From Rubrolithibacter danxiaensis (GTDB lineage Bacteria > Bacteroidota > Bacteroidia > Sphingobacteriales > Sphingobacteriaceae): a stretch of DNA of 64,000 nucleotides. Where the stretch lies: contig NZ_JBKOPS010000015.1 of NCBI RefSeq assembly GCF_047272945.1, positions 1 through 64,000 on the forward strand. The letters are read 5' to 3'. Under the pieces are notes generated by a model. It saw nothing but the letters and a program-made list of their open reading frames with translations, was not told the DNA's origin and made no database searches. Below are positions 17,075 through 25,798 of the stretch, piece after piece; the first letter of the stretch is position 1; every line of letters begins with the position of its first letter. The position numbers and the translations under genes were made by a program.

Positions 17075-18199
17075 TCAAAGCGCTTCCACCAGCGTTTGTA
17101 CCACATAATCGATCTCTTCCTTTGTATTGTATTTGCTGAAAGAAAATCTGATAGCAGGATTATCAGCCTGTGCTGCAATTCCCATTAAAACATGAGAGCC
17201 TATATTGGTGCCCGAACTGCAGGCACTGCCTCCCGAAGCTGAGATTCCTGCTATATCCAGTTTAAAGAGCAGCATATCAGCAATCTCGGGAGCTGAAAAA
17301 GAAACATTAAGAACTGTATAGAGGCTTTTTTCCGGCTCTTCTTCTCCGTTAATTTCAACGTGGGGAATGTATTTTTTCAACTCAGCTATCATATAACTTT
17401 TTAACTGCTGAATATAGTTTCTGTGTCCCTCCATTTCGGTATAGGCTATTTCCAAGGCCTTTGCCAGGCCAACTATACCGTAAATATTTTCTGTTCCTCC
17501 CCGAAGGTTCCGTTCCTGCGAACCTCCGTGAATCATCGGCAAAATTTTAATTTCGGGATTAACGTACAAAAATCCAACACCTTTGGGGCCATGAAGCTTA
17601 TGCGCTGCGCAAACTAAAAAGTCAACGTTCAGCTCCTGTACATCATGTTTATAATGTCCCATAGTTTGTACCGTATCACAGTGAAATACCGCATTATACT
17701 GCCGACAGATCTCTCCAACTTTCCTGATATCGGTTAAAGTGCCTATTTCGTTATTAGCATGCATTAAAGAAACAAAAGAACGGGGACTTTTGCTCAAAAG
17801 CTCTTCCAGATGATTCAGATCAATATTTCCTTTTTCATCAACTTTTACAAAGCTTAATTTTATAACATCACTTTTTTCGAGAGCTTCCAGCGTATGCAGA
17901 ACAGCATGATGCTCTATAGGTGATGTAATTGCATGAGTTATTTTCTGATCAATTATGCCTGCTTTGATAGCTGTATTATCAGCTTCCGTACCTCCGGATG
18001 TAAAAAATATTTCTGATGGAGACGCATTTATTAATGATGCTACTTTTTTCCTTGCTTTTTCAATAAGCGTACGTGCTTCACGTCCATGAGCATGAATAGA
18101 AGAAGGATTACCAAACTGATTTTCCATCACCTGGTACATCTCTTTCAGTACTTCTTTATCTACAGGAGTTGTAGCCGCATTATCCAGATAAACACGCAC
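17075..18199 (-). CDS. Cysteine desulfurase family protein (IscS/NifS-like)
   Basis: This 374-residue PLP enzyme would remove sulfur from cysteine for Fe-S clusters or tRNA thiolation. The start is YLDNAATTPVD. The PLP region includes TSGGTEADN, SPIEHHAV, HCDTVQ and the Schiff-base lysine in AAHKLHGPKG. RGGTEN is present, and the catalytic Cys lies in SGGSACSSGT, on a short class-I-like loop. No iscU or other assembly partner is adjacent, so the target pathway is open. It lies downstream of glmM on the same strand, separated by a low-complexity spacer. Confidence 0.93.
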   Translation of the reverse strand: MRVYLDNAATTPVDKEVLKEMYQVMENQFGNPSSIHAHGREARTLIEKARKKVASLINASPSEIFFTSGGTEADNTAIKAGIIDQKITHAITSPIEHHAVLHTLEALEKSDVIKLSFVKVDEKGNIDLNHLEELLSKSPRSFVSLMHANNEIGTLTDIRKVGEICRQYNAVFHCDTVQTMGHYKHDVQELNVDFLVCAAHKLHGPKGVGFLYVNPEIKILPMIHGGSQERNLRGGTENIYGIVGLAKALEIAYTEMEGHRNYIQQLKSYMIAELKKYIPHVEINGEEEPEKSLYTVLNVSFSAPEIADMLLFKLDIAGISASGGSACSSGTNIGSHVLMGIAAQADNPAIRFSFSKYNTKEEIDYVVQTLVEAL

Positions 18200-18289
18200 G
18201 GTTGGTTGTAAGTTTTAGGGTGTAAGTTACTGGTTTTGAGTTAAGGCTTAAAGTTATAATCTTTAAACTTTATGCTTTGAACCTTTACT
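18200..18289. repeat. Degenerate AT-rich quasi-repeat between glmM and the desulfurase
   Basis: Short words of the GTAAGTTT / GTAAGTTA / TTAAAGTT / TTAAACTTT kind recur imperfectly over about 90 nt with no fixed period. No ORF or stable hairpin is visible. This looks like a slippage-type low-complexity spacer. Confidence 0.4.
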
Positions 18290-19678
18290 TTAAACTAATT
18301 GCAATATTTCTTTTATATCTGTTATTATCCTATTGGCAAAATCATTCGCTATTGTTTCGGTAGCACCTTCAGAGTAGATACGTATAATAGGTTCTGTATT
18401 TGATTTACGCAGGTGCACCCATTCATTTTCAAATTCAATCTTTAATCCGTCAATTGTGCTGTGTGGCTGGTGCTGGTACTTTTGACGCACCTGTTCCAGC
18501 AAACCATCAATATCCATTTCAGGAGTAAGCGTGATTTTATTTTTAGATATGAAATAACCGGGATAACTGCTTCTTAAAGCAGATACCGTTTTACCGCTTT
18601 TAGCCAGATGCGTAAGGAACAGCGCAATACCAACCAGCGCATCTCTGCCGTAATGGGATTCAGGGTATATAACGCCTCCATTCCCTTCTCCGCCGATTAT
18701 GGCATTGGTTTCTTTCATCTTATTTACCACATTCACCTCTCCCACTGCCGCCGCATTGTATTGGTTGCCTGAAGCTTCGGTCACATCACGCAATGCTTTT
18801 GTAGACGAAAGATTTGAAACGGTATTTCCCGGTGTGTTCTTCAAAACATAGTCAGCTACCGCAACAAGGGTATATTCTTCTCCAAACATGGCTCCGTCTT
18901 CACAAACAAAGCATAAGCGGTCAACATCCGGATCAACTGCTATTCCCAGATGAGCCTTTTTAGAAACAACTTCCTGCGAAAGCGCTACCAGATTTTCAGG
19001 CAAAGGCTCCGGATTATGAGGAAATTCACCGTTTGGTTCACAGTATAATTCGTAAACAGTATTTACTCCCAATGCCTTTAACAAAGCAGGAATAAAGATT
19101 CCACCTGTAGAATTAACACAATCAATGGCTATTTTAAAGTTAGCGTTTTTGATTGCCTCTACATCTACTAAAGGAAGCGCTAAAATTTTGTCAATATGTT
19201 TCTGCAGATAGGTATCGTTAAAACTTACCTTACCTAGTTGATTTACCTCCGCAAATTCTATAGAAGTTTGTTCGGCAAGCTCTAAAACTTCTTTCCCGTC
19301 AGTATCACTTATAAATTCACCCTGAGCGTTTAATAATTTAAGTGCATTCCACTGTTTGGGGTTATGACTGGCTGTTAAAATTATCCCTCCGCCGGCGTGT
19401 TCATCCGGAACAGCAACTTCCACTGTAGGAGTAGTCGATAATCCTAGATCTACCACATCAATACCGATGCTCTGTAATGTACCCACTACCAGGTTTCGCA
19501 CCATATCGCCGGATAAACGGGCATCACGTCCTATTACAATCTTTTTCTTACCGGTTTTATTTACAATCCACTTTCCGAAAGCAGTTGTAAATTTAATAAT
19601 GTCCACAGGTGTTAAACTATCTCCAGGTAGTCCACCTATTGTTCCCCTTATCCCCGAAATTGATTTAATTAACGTCAC
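18290..19678 (-). CDS. glmM: Phosphoglucosamine mutase
   Basis: This enzyme converts glucosamine-6-phosphate to glucosamine-1-phosphate for peptidoglycan and LPS precursors. The four phosphohexomutase landmarks are present: the phosphoserine loop TASHNPKQWN, the Mg loop DPDVDRL, the sugar-binding loop GEGNGG, and the phosphate-binding RKSNTEPIIRIY. It has 462 residues and a GTG start, directly followed by the usual LIKSISGIRGTIGG. Bacteroidota members are sometimes annotated more broadly as phosphoglucomutase/phosphomannomutase. Confidence 0.92.
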   Translation of the reverse strand: MTLIKSISGIRGTIGGLPGDSLTPVDIIKFTTAFGKWIVNKTGKKKIVIGRDARLSGDMVRNLVVGTLQSIGIDVVDLGLSTTPTVEVAVPDEHAGGGIILTASHNPKQWNALKLLNAQGEFISDTDGKEVLELAEQTSIEFAEVNQLGKVSFNDTYLQKHIDKILALPLVDVEAIKNANFKIAIDCVNSTGGIFIPALLKALGVNTVYELYCEPNGEFPHNPEPLPENLVALSQEVVSKKAHLGIAVDPDVDRLCFVCEDGAMFGEEYTLVAVADYVLKNTPGNTVSNLSSTKALRDVTEASGNQYNAAAVGEVNVVNKMKETNAIIGGEGNGGVIYPESHYGRDALVGIALFLTHLAKSGKTVSALRSSYPGYFISKNKITLTPEMDIDGLLEQVRQKYQHQPHSTIDGLKIEFENEWVHLRKSNTEPIIRIYSEGATETIANDFANRIITDIKEILQLV

Positions 19679-19760
19679 AATACTAATTTTTAAATGTGTC
19701 CAAAAATAAAAATAAAAGCCAAGCCTTCAAGTTTGAAAAAATCCACAAGGCGGAATTAGC

Positions 19761-19768
19761 TATATTTG
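19761..19768 (+). promoter_or_regulatory. -7 box for the methyltransferase operon
   Basis: TATATTTG matches TAnnTTTG. A TTTG at 19732-19735 lies 25 nt upstream, slightly longer than usual. Its position argues that the methyltransferase starts at 19789, not at the GTG at 19696. Confidence 0.4.
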
Positions 19769-19788
19769 CACCAGCTCTTATTGGATTT

Positions 19789-20526
19789 ATGCAAAGAAAA
19801 TGGTATCAAAAATGGTTCAATTCTCCTTATTATCACATATTATATCACCAACGAAACGATGAAGAAGCTGAATACTTTATTGATAATCTCTGTTCTTTTT
19901 TAAAACCGACTTCTAACGCCCGCCTGCTTGATATTGCCTGCGGCCGGGGCCGGCACTCTATCTATTTTAATAAAAAAGGATATGACGTTACCGGAATCGA
20001 CCTGTCGTATGCTAACATAAAATTCGCCCAACAGTTTGAAAATGAAAAGCTGCATTTTTATGTACACGACATGCGACACCTCCTTTACATAAATTATTTC
20101 GATATTGCTTTAAACTTATTTACCAGCTTTGGATATTTTGAAACTGAGAAAGAACATATAAAAGCGCTAAAAACTTTTAGCAGAGCTTTAAAAAAGGATG
20201 GTTTATTTGTACTTGACTTTTTTAACACCGAAAAGATCCTACAGCATTTAACCGGACAGGAAATAAAAACAGTTGATGGAATTGAATTTCATATAAATAA
20301 AAAAGTGGTTAAAGATAAGATCATAAAGACTATTTCCTTTGATCATAAGCACAAGAGTTTTCTTTTTACAGAAGAGGTAAAAGCCTTAAGAAAAGAAGAT
20401 TTTGAACGTATTTTCAAAGCAAGTAATTTTAATATCCTGCATCTTTTTGGCGATTACTCTTTAAATGAGTACGATGCAAATAAATCAGACCGCTTAATAT
20501 TCATTTGTAAAAAAGCCAATGCTTAA
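19789..20526 (+). CDS. Class I SAM-dependent methyltransferase
   Basis: This is a 245-residue Rossmann-fold methyltransferase. SAM motif I is LLDIACGRGRHSIYF, followed by the acidic strand VTGIDLS and a post-I strand FYVHDMRHL. DIALNLFTSFGYF matches motif II of small-molecule methyltransferases. The frame is open from a GTG at 19696, but the family start MQRKWYQKWFNSPYY at 19789 and a promoter box just upstream favour the shorter form. The substrate is unknown. The stop overlaps the following PAP2 gene by 8 nt. Confidence 0.85.
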   Translation: MQRKWYQKWFNSPYYHILYHQRNDEEAEYFIDNLCSFLKPTSNARLLDIACGRGRHSIYFNKKGYDVTGIDLSYANIKFAQQFENEKLHFYVHDMRHLLYINYFDIALNLFTSFGYFETEKEHIKALKTFSRALKKDGLFVLDFFNTEKILQHLTGQEIKTVDGIEFHINKKVVKDKIIKTISFDHKHKSFLFTEEVKALRKEDFERIFKASNFNILHLFGDYSLNEYDANKSDRLIFICKKANA

Positions 20527-21100
20527 CCAGTTACTACAATACGACCAGCAAATATTTATAGCAATTAACAAAGGATTATCCAATCCCTTGTTTGACTACA
20601 TAATGCCGCTGCTGCGCAACCGGTTTTTCTGGACTCCTTTATACGTATTCCTAATCGTGTTCTTTGTACGCAATTATAAAAAGCAGGGATGGATACTGAT
20701 CTTGTTTTTACTGGTAACTTTTGGCCTGGCCGATTATTTAACTTCGGGTATAATGAAACCTGTATTTGAAAGATTGAGGCCCTGCAACGACCCGGCTTTA
20801 AAAGCATATATGAATTCTTTAATAGCATGTGGTACCGGATTTAGTTTTCCTTCATCACATGCTGCAAACCATTTCGGGATAGCATTATTCCTGATAGTTG
20901 TTTTCCGCAACCGTTGGAAACCCCTCCTTCCTCTTGCTTTGCTATGGGCTTTTTGTATCTCTTTCGCCCAGGTTTATGTGGGCGTTCATTATCCGGTAGA
21001 TGTTACTACCGGAGCAATTATCGGCAGTATAATCGGCTATATTACCGGAACCATTTACCTTAACTTTTATTCACACAAAACATGGCCTTCTGGATCCTGA
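20519..21100 (+). CDS. PAP2 family membrane phosphatase
   Basis: This 193-residue inner-membrane protein has five or six helices and the three PAP2 motifs: KPVFERLRPC (K-x6-RP), PSSHAANHF (PSGH-like, with Ser in place of Gly), and AQVYVGVHYPVDV (with the SR element replaced by AQ). It probably dephosphorylates a lipid such as undecaprenyl-pyrophosphate or phosphatidic acid. It overlaps the methyltransferase upstream and the ZIP transporter downstream by 8 and 19 nt, forming a tightly coupled operon. Confidence 0.88.
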   Translation: MLNQLLQYDQQIFIAINKGLSNPLFDYIMPLLRNRFFWTPLYVFLIVFFVRNYKKQGWILILFLLVTFGLADYLTSGIMKPVFERLRPCNDPALKAYMNSLIACGTGFSFPSSHAANHFGIALFLIVVFRNRWKPLLPLALLWAFCISFAQVYVGVHYPVDVTTGAIIGSIIGYITGTIYLNFYSHKTWPSGS

Positions 21101-21795
21101 TAATACTATTTATAAGTTGCCTTATGGGCGGATTGTCCGTCTTTTTTTTTAAAAAAGATAACACGAAAACCCTTAAGCTGATTCTTTCCTTTAGTGGTGC
21201 GTATTTATTTGGCATTACGGTTCTTCACCTTATTCCGGAAGTATACAGCGGTGGCGATCCGCAAATAGGAATTTTTGTTTTAGGAGGCTTTCTTTTCCAG
21301 ATCTTACTTGAACAGTTTTCGGAAGGAATAGAACATGGCCATATTCATAAGCACAGCCACGACCACTATGCTTTTCCTTTCGGCATCATGATCAGTTTAT
21401 GCCTTCATGCTTTTCTTGAGGGAATGCCACTTTCGCGTGGGCCGCAGCAGCAATTACTATTTGGTATTGGCCTGCACCACATCCCTGCAGCGTTCGCTTT
21501 GGGAAGCGTTTTACTCGAAAAAAGGGTTGAAAGAAATAAAACCATTGTACTGCTGGCTGTTTTTGCCTCCATGTCTCCATTGGGATATTTATTCAGTGAT
21601 GCAATTAGTACTGGGTCTATCGGAGATATTAACAGTTATTTTGACCGGATAATGGGAATAGTTATCGGAATATTTCTGCATATATCTACAACCATCCTGT
21701 TTGAATCAAGTGTAGACCATCATTTTAACCTGCGAAAATTACTGGCTGTTTTATGCGGTATAGCAATAGCGTTGGGCAGCTTTCTTTTAGAGTAA
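21082..21795 (+). CDS. ZIP family metal transporter
   Basis: This 237-residue membrane protein has about eight helices. It contains the ZIP features FGITVLHLIPE in an early helix, a cytoplasmic His-rich loop (HGHIHKHSHDHY) and the metal-site helix LCLHAFLEGMPLS followed by GIGLHHIPAAFALG. It would import zinc or a similar divalent metal. Its start lies inside the PAP2 gene (19-nt overlap). Confidence 0.88.
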   Translation: MAFWILIILFISCLMGGLSVFFFKKDNTKTLKLILSFSGAYLFGITVLHLIPEVYSGGDPQIGIFVLGGFLFQILLEQFSEGIEHGHIHKHSHDHYAFPFGIMISLCLHAFLEGMPLSRGPQQQLLFGIGLHHIPAAFALGSVLLEKRVERNKTIVLLAVFASMSPLGYLFSDAISTGSIGDINSYFDRIMGIVIGIFLHISTTILFESSVDHHFNLRKLLAVLCGIAIALGSFLLE

Positions 21796-21796
21796 G

Positions 21797-22246
21797 CTAT
21801 CCGCGAAGCTTGTCCAGAATGATGTTAAGTTGCTGAGCCTCAGCTGGAGTAATATTTGTCTCCAATAGCTCGATAGAAGACATTTCCTTATCCATTTTCT
21901 TAAGAAGCTCCAGTCCCTTTTCTGTAATGAGGATATCAACGGCTCTCCTGTCTTTTTGATTAATGGTACGGCAAACCAGATTTTTATTTACAAGCCTTTC
22001 CACTATCCGTGATGCGTCCGACATCTTATCCAGCATACGCTCTTTCAATAAATTGATAGTTGCAGGTTTGGGATATTGTCCTCTCAGTATCCTTAAAATA
22101 TTGTATTGCTGCGTGGTGATATGAAATTTACTTGCCCGTTTCTTTAATATATCAATAAGCCAGCCATAAGTGTAAACAACATTTACAATGGTTTTATGGT
22201 ATTCATTTTCAAACGTGGTAGTTATTTCTTTTTCGAGTTCCATCAA
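21797..22246 (-). CDS. MarR family transcriptional regulator
   Basis: This is a 149-residue winged-helix regulator. Family marks are TQQYNILRILRGQ, the recognition segment with MSDASRIVERLV, and the wing RTINQKDRRAVDILIT with the DRR motif. It is convergent with the ZIP transporter and stands apart from its neighbours, so the target is unknown. It is not closely similar to the other MarR protein in this window. Confidence 0.87.
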   Translation of the reverse strand: MMELEKEITTTFENEYHKTIVNVVYTYGWLIDILKKRASKFHITTQQYNILRILRGQYPKPATINLLKERMLDKMSDASRIVERLVNKNLVCRTINQKDRRAVDILITEKGLELLKKMDKEMSSIELLETNITPAEAQQLNIILDKLRG

Positions 22247-22281
22247 AGGTAAATTTGTATCAAAATAAGAAGTTTTATCTA

Positions 22282-22437
22282 TTATGTTATTTTTTTATCT
22301 CTTTTCTGTTTCTTTTCTGCTGACTTCCAGGGACAGTGCCTGCATCCATTTTTGCAGCAATAACCGCGTTTTAAATGATATTGCTCGGTAAAGACAATAT
22401 TTCCATCCTCCAGGTAGTAATCTTTGTCAGTTAGCAT
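22282..22437 (-). CDS. DUF5522-like small Cys-rich protein
   Basis: This is a 51-residue protein. Residues about 5-37 follow the pattern DYYLEDGNIVFTEQYHLKRG then YCC-x3-GC-x2-CP, which I recognise as the DUF5522 family found across Bacteroidota and other bacteria. Four Cys in CCKNGCRHC suggest a metal site; a lysine-rich tail follows. Its ATG overlaps the last codons of the MBL-fold gene by 11 nt (22427-22437), so it is translationally coupled to it. Its function is unknown. Confidence 0.75.
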   Translation of the reverse strand: MLTDKDYYLEDGNIVFTEQYHLKRGYCCKNGCRHCPWKSAEKKQKRDKKIT

Positions 22438-23377
22438 GCTGCAATATTTTTACTTTTTTTGACTCAGAAAAATATTCTTTCAAAAATTTACCTTCTCCGT
22501 GTAAAGTCCATATCTCCGCTGGTTTTACTTCCGTTACCATTTTTAAAATATCCTTCCAGTCTGCATGGTCGGAAATCAGCAATTCCAAATCATTGTGTGC
22601 CATCAAATTCTTCCAGCCACTGGCAAAAACACGCAACACATTCTTTGCACGAAAATAACTATCGAACGTGAGAGGTGGAACGATATAAACATAATTTGTA
22701 ACCGGCTGCTTCATAAGCTTCCGGTTATAGGGTTGGTAACTGCCTAAATTAAATGCAAATTTCTCATAGACCTTATTAATTGGTAAAATGGTATGATGAA
22801 CGAGAATTCTTCGCTCCGGGCAAAACTGGTTAATCAGTTTTATAATCCGCTGGCTCTTACCTAAAGAATAAGCTCCTAATAAAATATTATGATGAACAGC
22901 ATTTAGTTTTTGGATCTCAGAAACAGGATCGGGATGCTGCACAAGGGGATTGGCAAATGTACTTTCGGTAATCAAAACATCTGCTTTCACAAACTCCAGC
23001 GGTTCACATGTAGCGTCAGGCTGTAATTTAAAATCGCCGGTATACAAGTAAGTCATACCCTTAAATTCCATTAAAACCTGTGCAGAACCTAAAATATGGC
23101 CAGCCGGAAAAAAAGTTATACCAACTCCGTTTATGTTAAATTGCTGATGATAAGAAAAAGGATAAAAGTTTATTGCCGCATTTTTTTTAAACCGCAACTG
23201 CATAATATCTCTGGTTGGAGCGGTACAATAAACCCGTGTATTTCCGCTACGGGCATGGTCGCCGTGAGCATGAGATATTACCGCGTTTTTTACAGGTTCT
23301 TGCGGATCCAGGTAAAAATCACCCTCCCGGCAATACAATCCATTTTTGTCAAAAGCTAAAAAATCAGGATCTATCAT
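22427..23377 (-). CDS. MBL-fold exonuclease-like hydrolase
   Basis: This 316-residue metallo-beta-lactamase-fold protein is of the beta-CASP-related type, annotated as mRNA 3'-end processing or ligase-associated DNA exonuclease. It opens with GLYCREGDFYLDP, then the metal motif SHAHGDHARSG. FPAGHILGSAQ and YTGDFKL are further metal-ligand regions. The late SDHADWKD and WTLHGEG supply the last ligands. No ATP-dependent DNA ligase is adjacent, so a ligase-associated role is not supported by context. It overlaps coaE by 4 nt upstream and the DUF5522-like gene downstream. Confidence 0.85.
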   Translation of the reverse strand: MIDPDFLAFDKNGLYCREGDFYLDPQEPVKNAVISHAHGDHARSGNTRVYCTAPTRDIMQLRFKKNAAINFYPFSYHQQFNINGVGITFFPAGHILGSAQVLMEFKGMTYLYTGDFKLQPDATCEPLEFVKADVLITESTFANPLVQHPDPVSEIQKLNAVHHNILLGAYSLGKSQRIIKLINQFCPERRILVHHTILPINKVYEKFAFNLGSYQPYNRKLMKQPVTNYVYIVPPLTFDSYFRAKNVLRVFASGWKNLMAHNDLELLISDHADWKDILKMVTEVKPAEIWTLHGEGKFLKEYFSESKKVKILQHAN

Positions 23378-23976
23378 TGAGAATGCCGGCTTGCTGCTGA
23401 AAACTTTTCGTGAAGCGCTAAAACTTGCGGAATGATTAGTTCGGCTTCGTCATTTTTAATGAAACAGTCAGCCCTGTTTTTCTTCTCATCATCACTCATC
23501 TGTTTATTTATTCGTTCTTGTACTTGTTCTATAGAAATCGAATCACGGTCTATAATACGCTTTATTCTCAACTGTATGGGCGAAGTAACCAGTATGGTAT
23601 AATCGCATTTTTTGTACGACCCGCTTTCGAATAGCAACGCAGCCTCTTTCAGCACATAAGGGACATTTTTTTGCTGCTCTGTCCAATAGTCAAAAGCACG
23701 AAAAACAGCAGGATGAACTAAAGAATTTAATTTTTTCAATTCAGCTTCATCCCTGAAAACAATGTTTGCCAGATATTTCCGGTTTAAAACTCCTTCAGGA
23801 AAATAAGTCTCAGGGCCGAATGTTTCTATAAGTTCCCTGATCAGTAAGCTGTCTGTTTGCATCACTTCTTTTGCTACGGTATCTGCATAAAATACAGGGA
23901 TACCCAAAAGCTCAAAAACCCTGCAAACAACGGTTTTACCGCTACCTATTCCACCTGTAATACCAATCTTCAGCAT
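23374..23976 (-). CDS. coaE: Dephospho-CoA kinase
   Basis: This enzyme carries out the last step of coenzyme A synthesis, phosphorylating the 3'-OH of dephospho-CoA. It has 200 residues, with P-loop GITGGIGSGKT, the CoA-binding FYADTVAKEVM, and a lid segment RIKRIIDRDSISIEQVQERI. It sits directly after the YbbR-like gene, sharing 1 nt, and overlaps the MBL gene by 4 nt in a leftward transcript. Confidence 0.95.
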   Translation of the reverse strand: MLKIGITGGIGSGKTVVCRVFELLGIPVFYADTVAKEVMQTDSLLIRELIETFGPETYFPEGVLNRKYLANIVFRDEAELKKLNSLVHPAVFRAFDYWTEQQKNVPYVLKEAALLFESGSYKKCDYTILVTSPIQLRIKRIIDRDSISIEQVQERINKQMSDDEKKNRADCFIKNDEAELIIPQVLALHEKFSAASRHSQ

Positions 23977-24923
23977 TATTCTTCGCTAATAATAAAATCA
24001 ACAATTTGGGGTTCCATCCTGATGACCTTTATATACTTTGGTGTTTGTACCAATTTAACCGGCAACTGTTTGTATTTTTTCTCCGACCACTTTTGCAAAT
24101 TCACTACCGCTTCAAAATCGTCAGGGGTTAATTTATTAAACGCCGATAAGGATACAAGATAGGTAAGCTTCACTTTCTCTGGCAGCAACCTTACTTCCCT
24201 TGTCGGATTTCCGCGAACTTTTACAGGAATTTCCATAGTTGCTTCGGTCAATTCATCTACCGGTATCTGGACAGATACTTTTTGAGGATAAATACTAACG
24301 TTGGCTTTTTCACTCGGGATTAGCGCTACCGAAGTATTAATACTTGTGTTTATCTTTTTTACTTTAAGGCTGTCTGTTTTCCAGCTGTCTATTGATTTTA
24401 GCTCTTCAGAGGGTCCTGTTACTGTCACATAAGCCGGATTTAAATGTATCGGTCCCGAAACTCCATATTGTTTCTGAAAAAGCAGGCTATAAACTAACTT
24501 AACAGGCACTTTTTTTACAGCACGTGAAGAAAAATCAAAATAAAGTGTATCAGGGCTAACGGATATAACATGCTGGTTAAATTCAAACTGCCGGTTTATC
24601 TTTCGCATCTGCTCTGTAAAGGTGATATAATTTCTGCGACTCAGATTTCTTAAATCCACTTCCAGCGCTTTTTCCTGTAGATGAATATTAGAAAACAGCA
24701 TTTGCCATCCCGTACCTTCAACCTGCATGGTAACCGTATCGGGCTGTAACTGATGAAACGCCCTGTTTTGAGGAGGGTTTATGTACTGAAGATTAGCGGT
24801 TATAGTATAGGTATAACGGTTAGATAGGGCAAAAAACAACCAAGCAGCAATAGCAACAAGTAAACAGATAATAAAAAGAGTAAGCCGGTAATGTTCCGTT
24901 CTGCTTAGTTTAAATATTGGCAT
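23976..24923 (-). CDS. YbbR-like domain protein
   Basis: This 315-residue protein has one N-terminal transmembrane helix (about residues 15-33) and an extracytoplasmic part built from repeated YbbR-like beta domains. These show repeated V(S)-x-V-P-V starts, such as VKKVPVKLVYSL and TEATMEIPVKVRG. In Firmicutes YbbR (CdaR) regulates a diadenylate cyclase; no cyclase is seen here. Placement between yajC and coaE is common in Bacteroidota. The function here is not known. Confidence 0.8.
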   Translation of the reverse strand: MPIFKLSRTEHYRLTLFIICLLVAIAAWLFFALSNRYTYTITANLQYINPPQNRAFHQLQPDTVTMQVEGTGWQMLFSNIHLQEKALEVDLRNLSRRNYITFTEQMRKINRQFEFNQHVISVSPDTLYFDFSSRAVKKVPVKLVYSLLFQKQYGVSGPIHLNPAYVTVTGPSEELKSIDSWKTDSLKVKKINTSINTSVALIPSEKANVSIYPQKVSVQIPVDELTEATMEIPVKVRGNPTREVRLLPEKVKLTYLVSLSAFNKLTPDDFEAVVNLQKWSEKKYKQLPVKLVQTPKYIKVIRMEPQIVDFIISEE

Positions 24924-24966
24924 GGTACAGGTTTTAATCTTCTACTCTTGTACCTATATAAAAAGT

Positions 24967-25015
24967 GGTGTTCAAAAAAGCATAACGTTATGAGGGGAAA
25001 GCTGTTTTGAACACC
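24967..25015. repeat. Long inverted repeat between yajC and the YbbR-like gene
   Basis: Arms of 15 nt (24967-24981 and 25001-25015) pair with one mismatch. The 19-nt loop contains the palindrome ATAACGTTAT. On the coding (minus) strand it follows the yajC stop. The T-run after it is short, so it could be a weak terminator or an attenuating or processing hairpin. Confidence 0.6.
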
Positions 25016-25027
25016 GTAAATTGTAAA

Positions 25028-25336
25028 TTAAGCTTTTGTATTTAACGCTTTTGAAGCATCTAAAGAAATGGCTGATTTATCAAACCTGATTTTGGTACCG
25101 CTTTCTACCTCAATTAAAAAAGTAGTTTCGTTGATGTCAATAATTTTCCCGTGAATTCCGGCTGTAGTAATAATACGGTCGCCTTTTTTCAGCTCTTCAA
25201 TGTATTTTTTATGATCTTTCGCCTTCTTCATTTGCGGACGGATCATAAAGAAATAAAATACAACTACGATCAGGATCATTGGAAGGAAACTCATTATCCC
25301 TGATGTACTGGTTTGTAATAAAATACTTGTTATCAT
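25028..25336 (-). CDS. yajC: Preprotein translocase accessory subunit YajC
   Basis: This 102-residue protein has one transmembrane helix (IMSFLPMILIVVVFYFFMI) followed by the family signature RPQMKKAKDHKKYIEELKKGD and a small beta domain (TTAGIHGKIIDI). It associates with SecDF; here secDF is 16 kb away rather than adjacent. It lies in the nusB-DUF1573-yajC-ybbR-coaE order typical of Bacteroidota. Confidence 0.94.
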   Translation of the reverse strand: MITSILLQTSTSGIMSFLPMILIVVVFYFFMIRPQMKKAKDHKKYIEELKKGDRIITTAGIHGKIIDINETTFLIEVESGTKIRFDKSAISLDASKALNTKA

Positions 25337-25347
25337 TTTTCTGTTAT

Positions 25348-25785
25348 TTATTTTTTCTCCAATACCTCTCCCACTAAATTCACTTCGGTGGTTTGAGGAA
25401 CTGCATTTGAAGTAATGGTTATAATTTTATTTTGAGTTCCAAATTTTCCTGCGCTGTTAAATACCACCTTTATCTCTCCGCTTTCGCCAGGTTTAATCGG
25501 TTCTTTCGGATATTCAGGTTGTGTACAACCGCAGGTAGCGGTTGCGCCCGAAATTATTAAAGGGCTTTTTCCGGTATTTTCAAACTTAAAAGTATGTGCA
25601 ACCTTATCCCCTTCGCTGATCTTTCCAAAATCATAGCTCGACTCTTTAAATTCAATCTTAGGAGCATTTGCTGCATTAGTGCTCTCGGTTGAAACTTCTG
25701 AAGTAACCGCCGAAGTTTTTTGCTGATTATTGCAAGCTGTTAACGCAATCAGCAGGGAAGCTGTAATTATTAGTGTTTTCATCAA
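25348..25785 (-). CDS. DUF1573 domain lipoprotein
   Basis: This 145-residue exported lipoprotein has the lipobox LTAC (Cys18). After a Ser/Thr/Ala linker comes a DUF1573 Ig-like domain: DFGKISEGDKVAHTFKFENTG, then the conserved CGCTQPEYP and KPGESGEIKVVFNS. The domain is very common in Bacteroidota and has no firm function. It is encoded between nusB and yajC, 11-13 nt from each. Confidence 0.88.
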   Translation of the reverse strand: MMKTLIITASLLIALTACNNQQKTSAVTSEVSTESTNAANAPKIEFKESSYDFGKISEGDKVAHTFKFENTGKSPLIISGATATCGCTQPEYPKEPIKPGESGEIKVVFNSAGKFGTQNKIITITSNAVPQTTEVNLVGEVLEKK

Positions 25786-25798
25786 AATTTTAAAAGAT

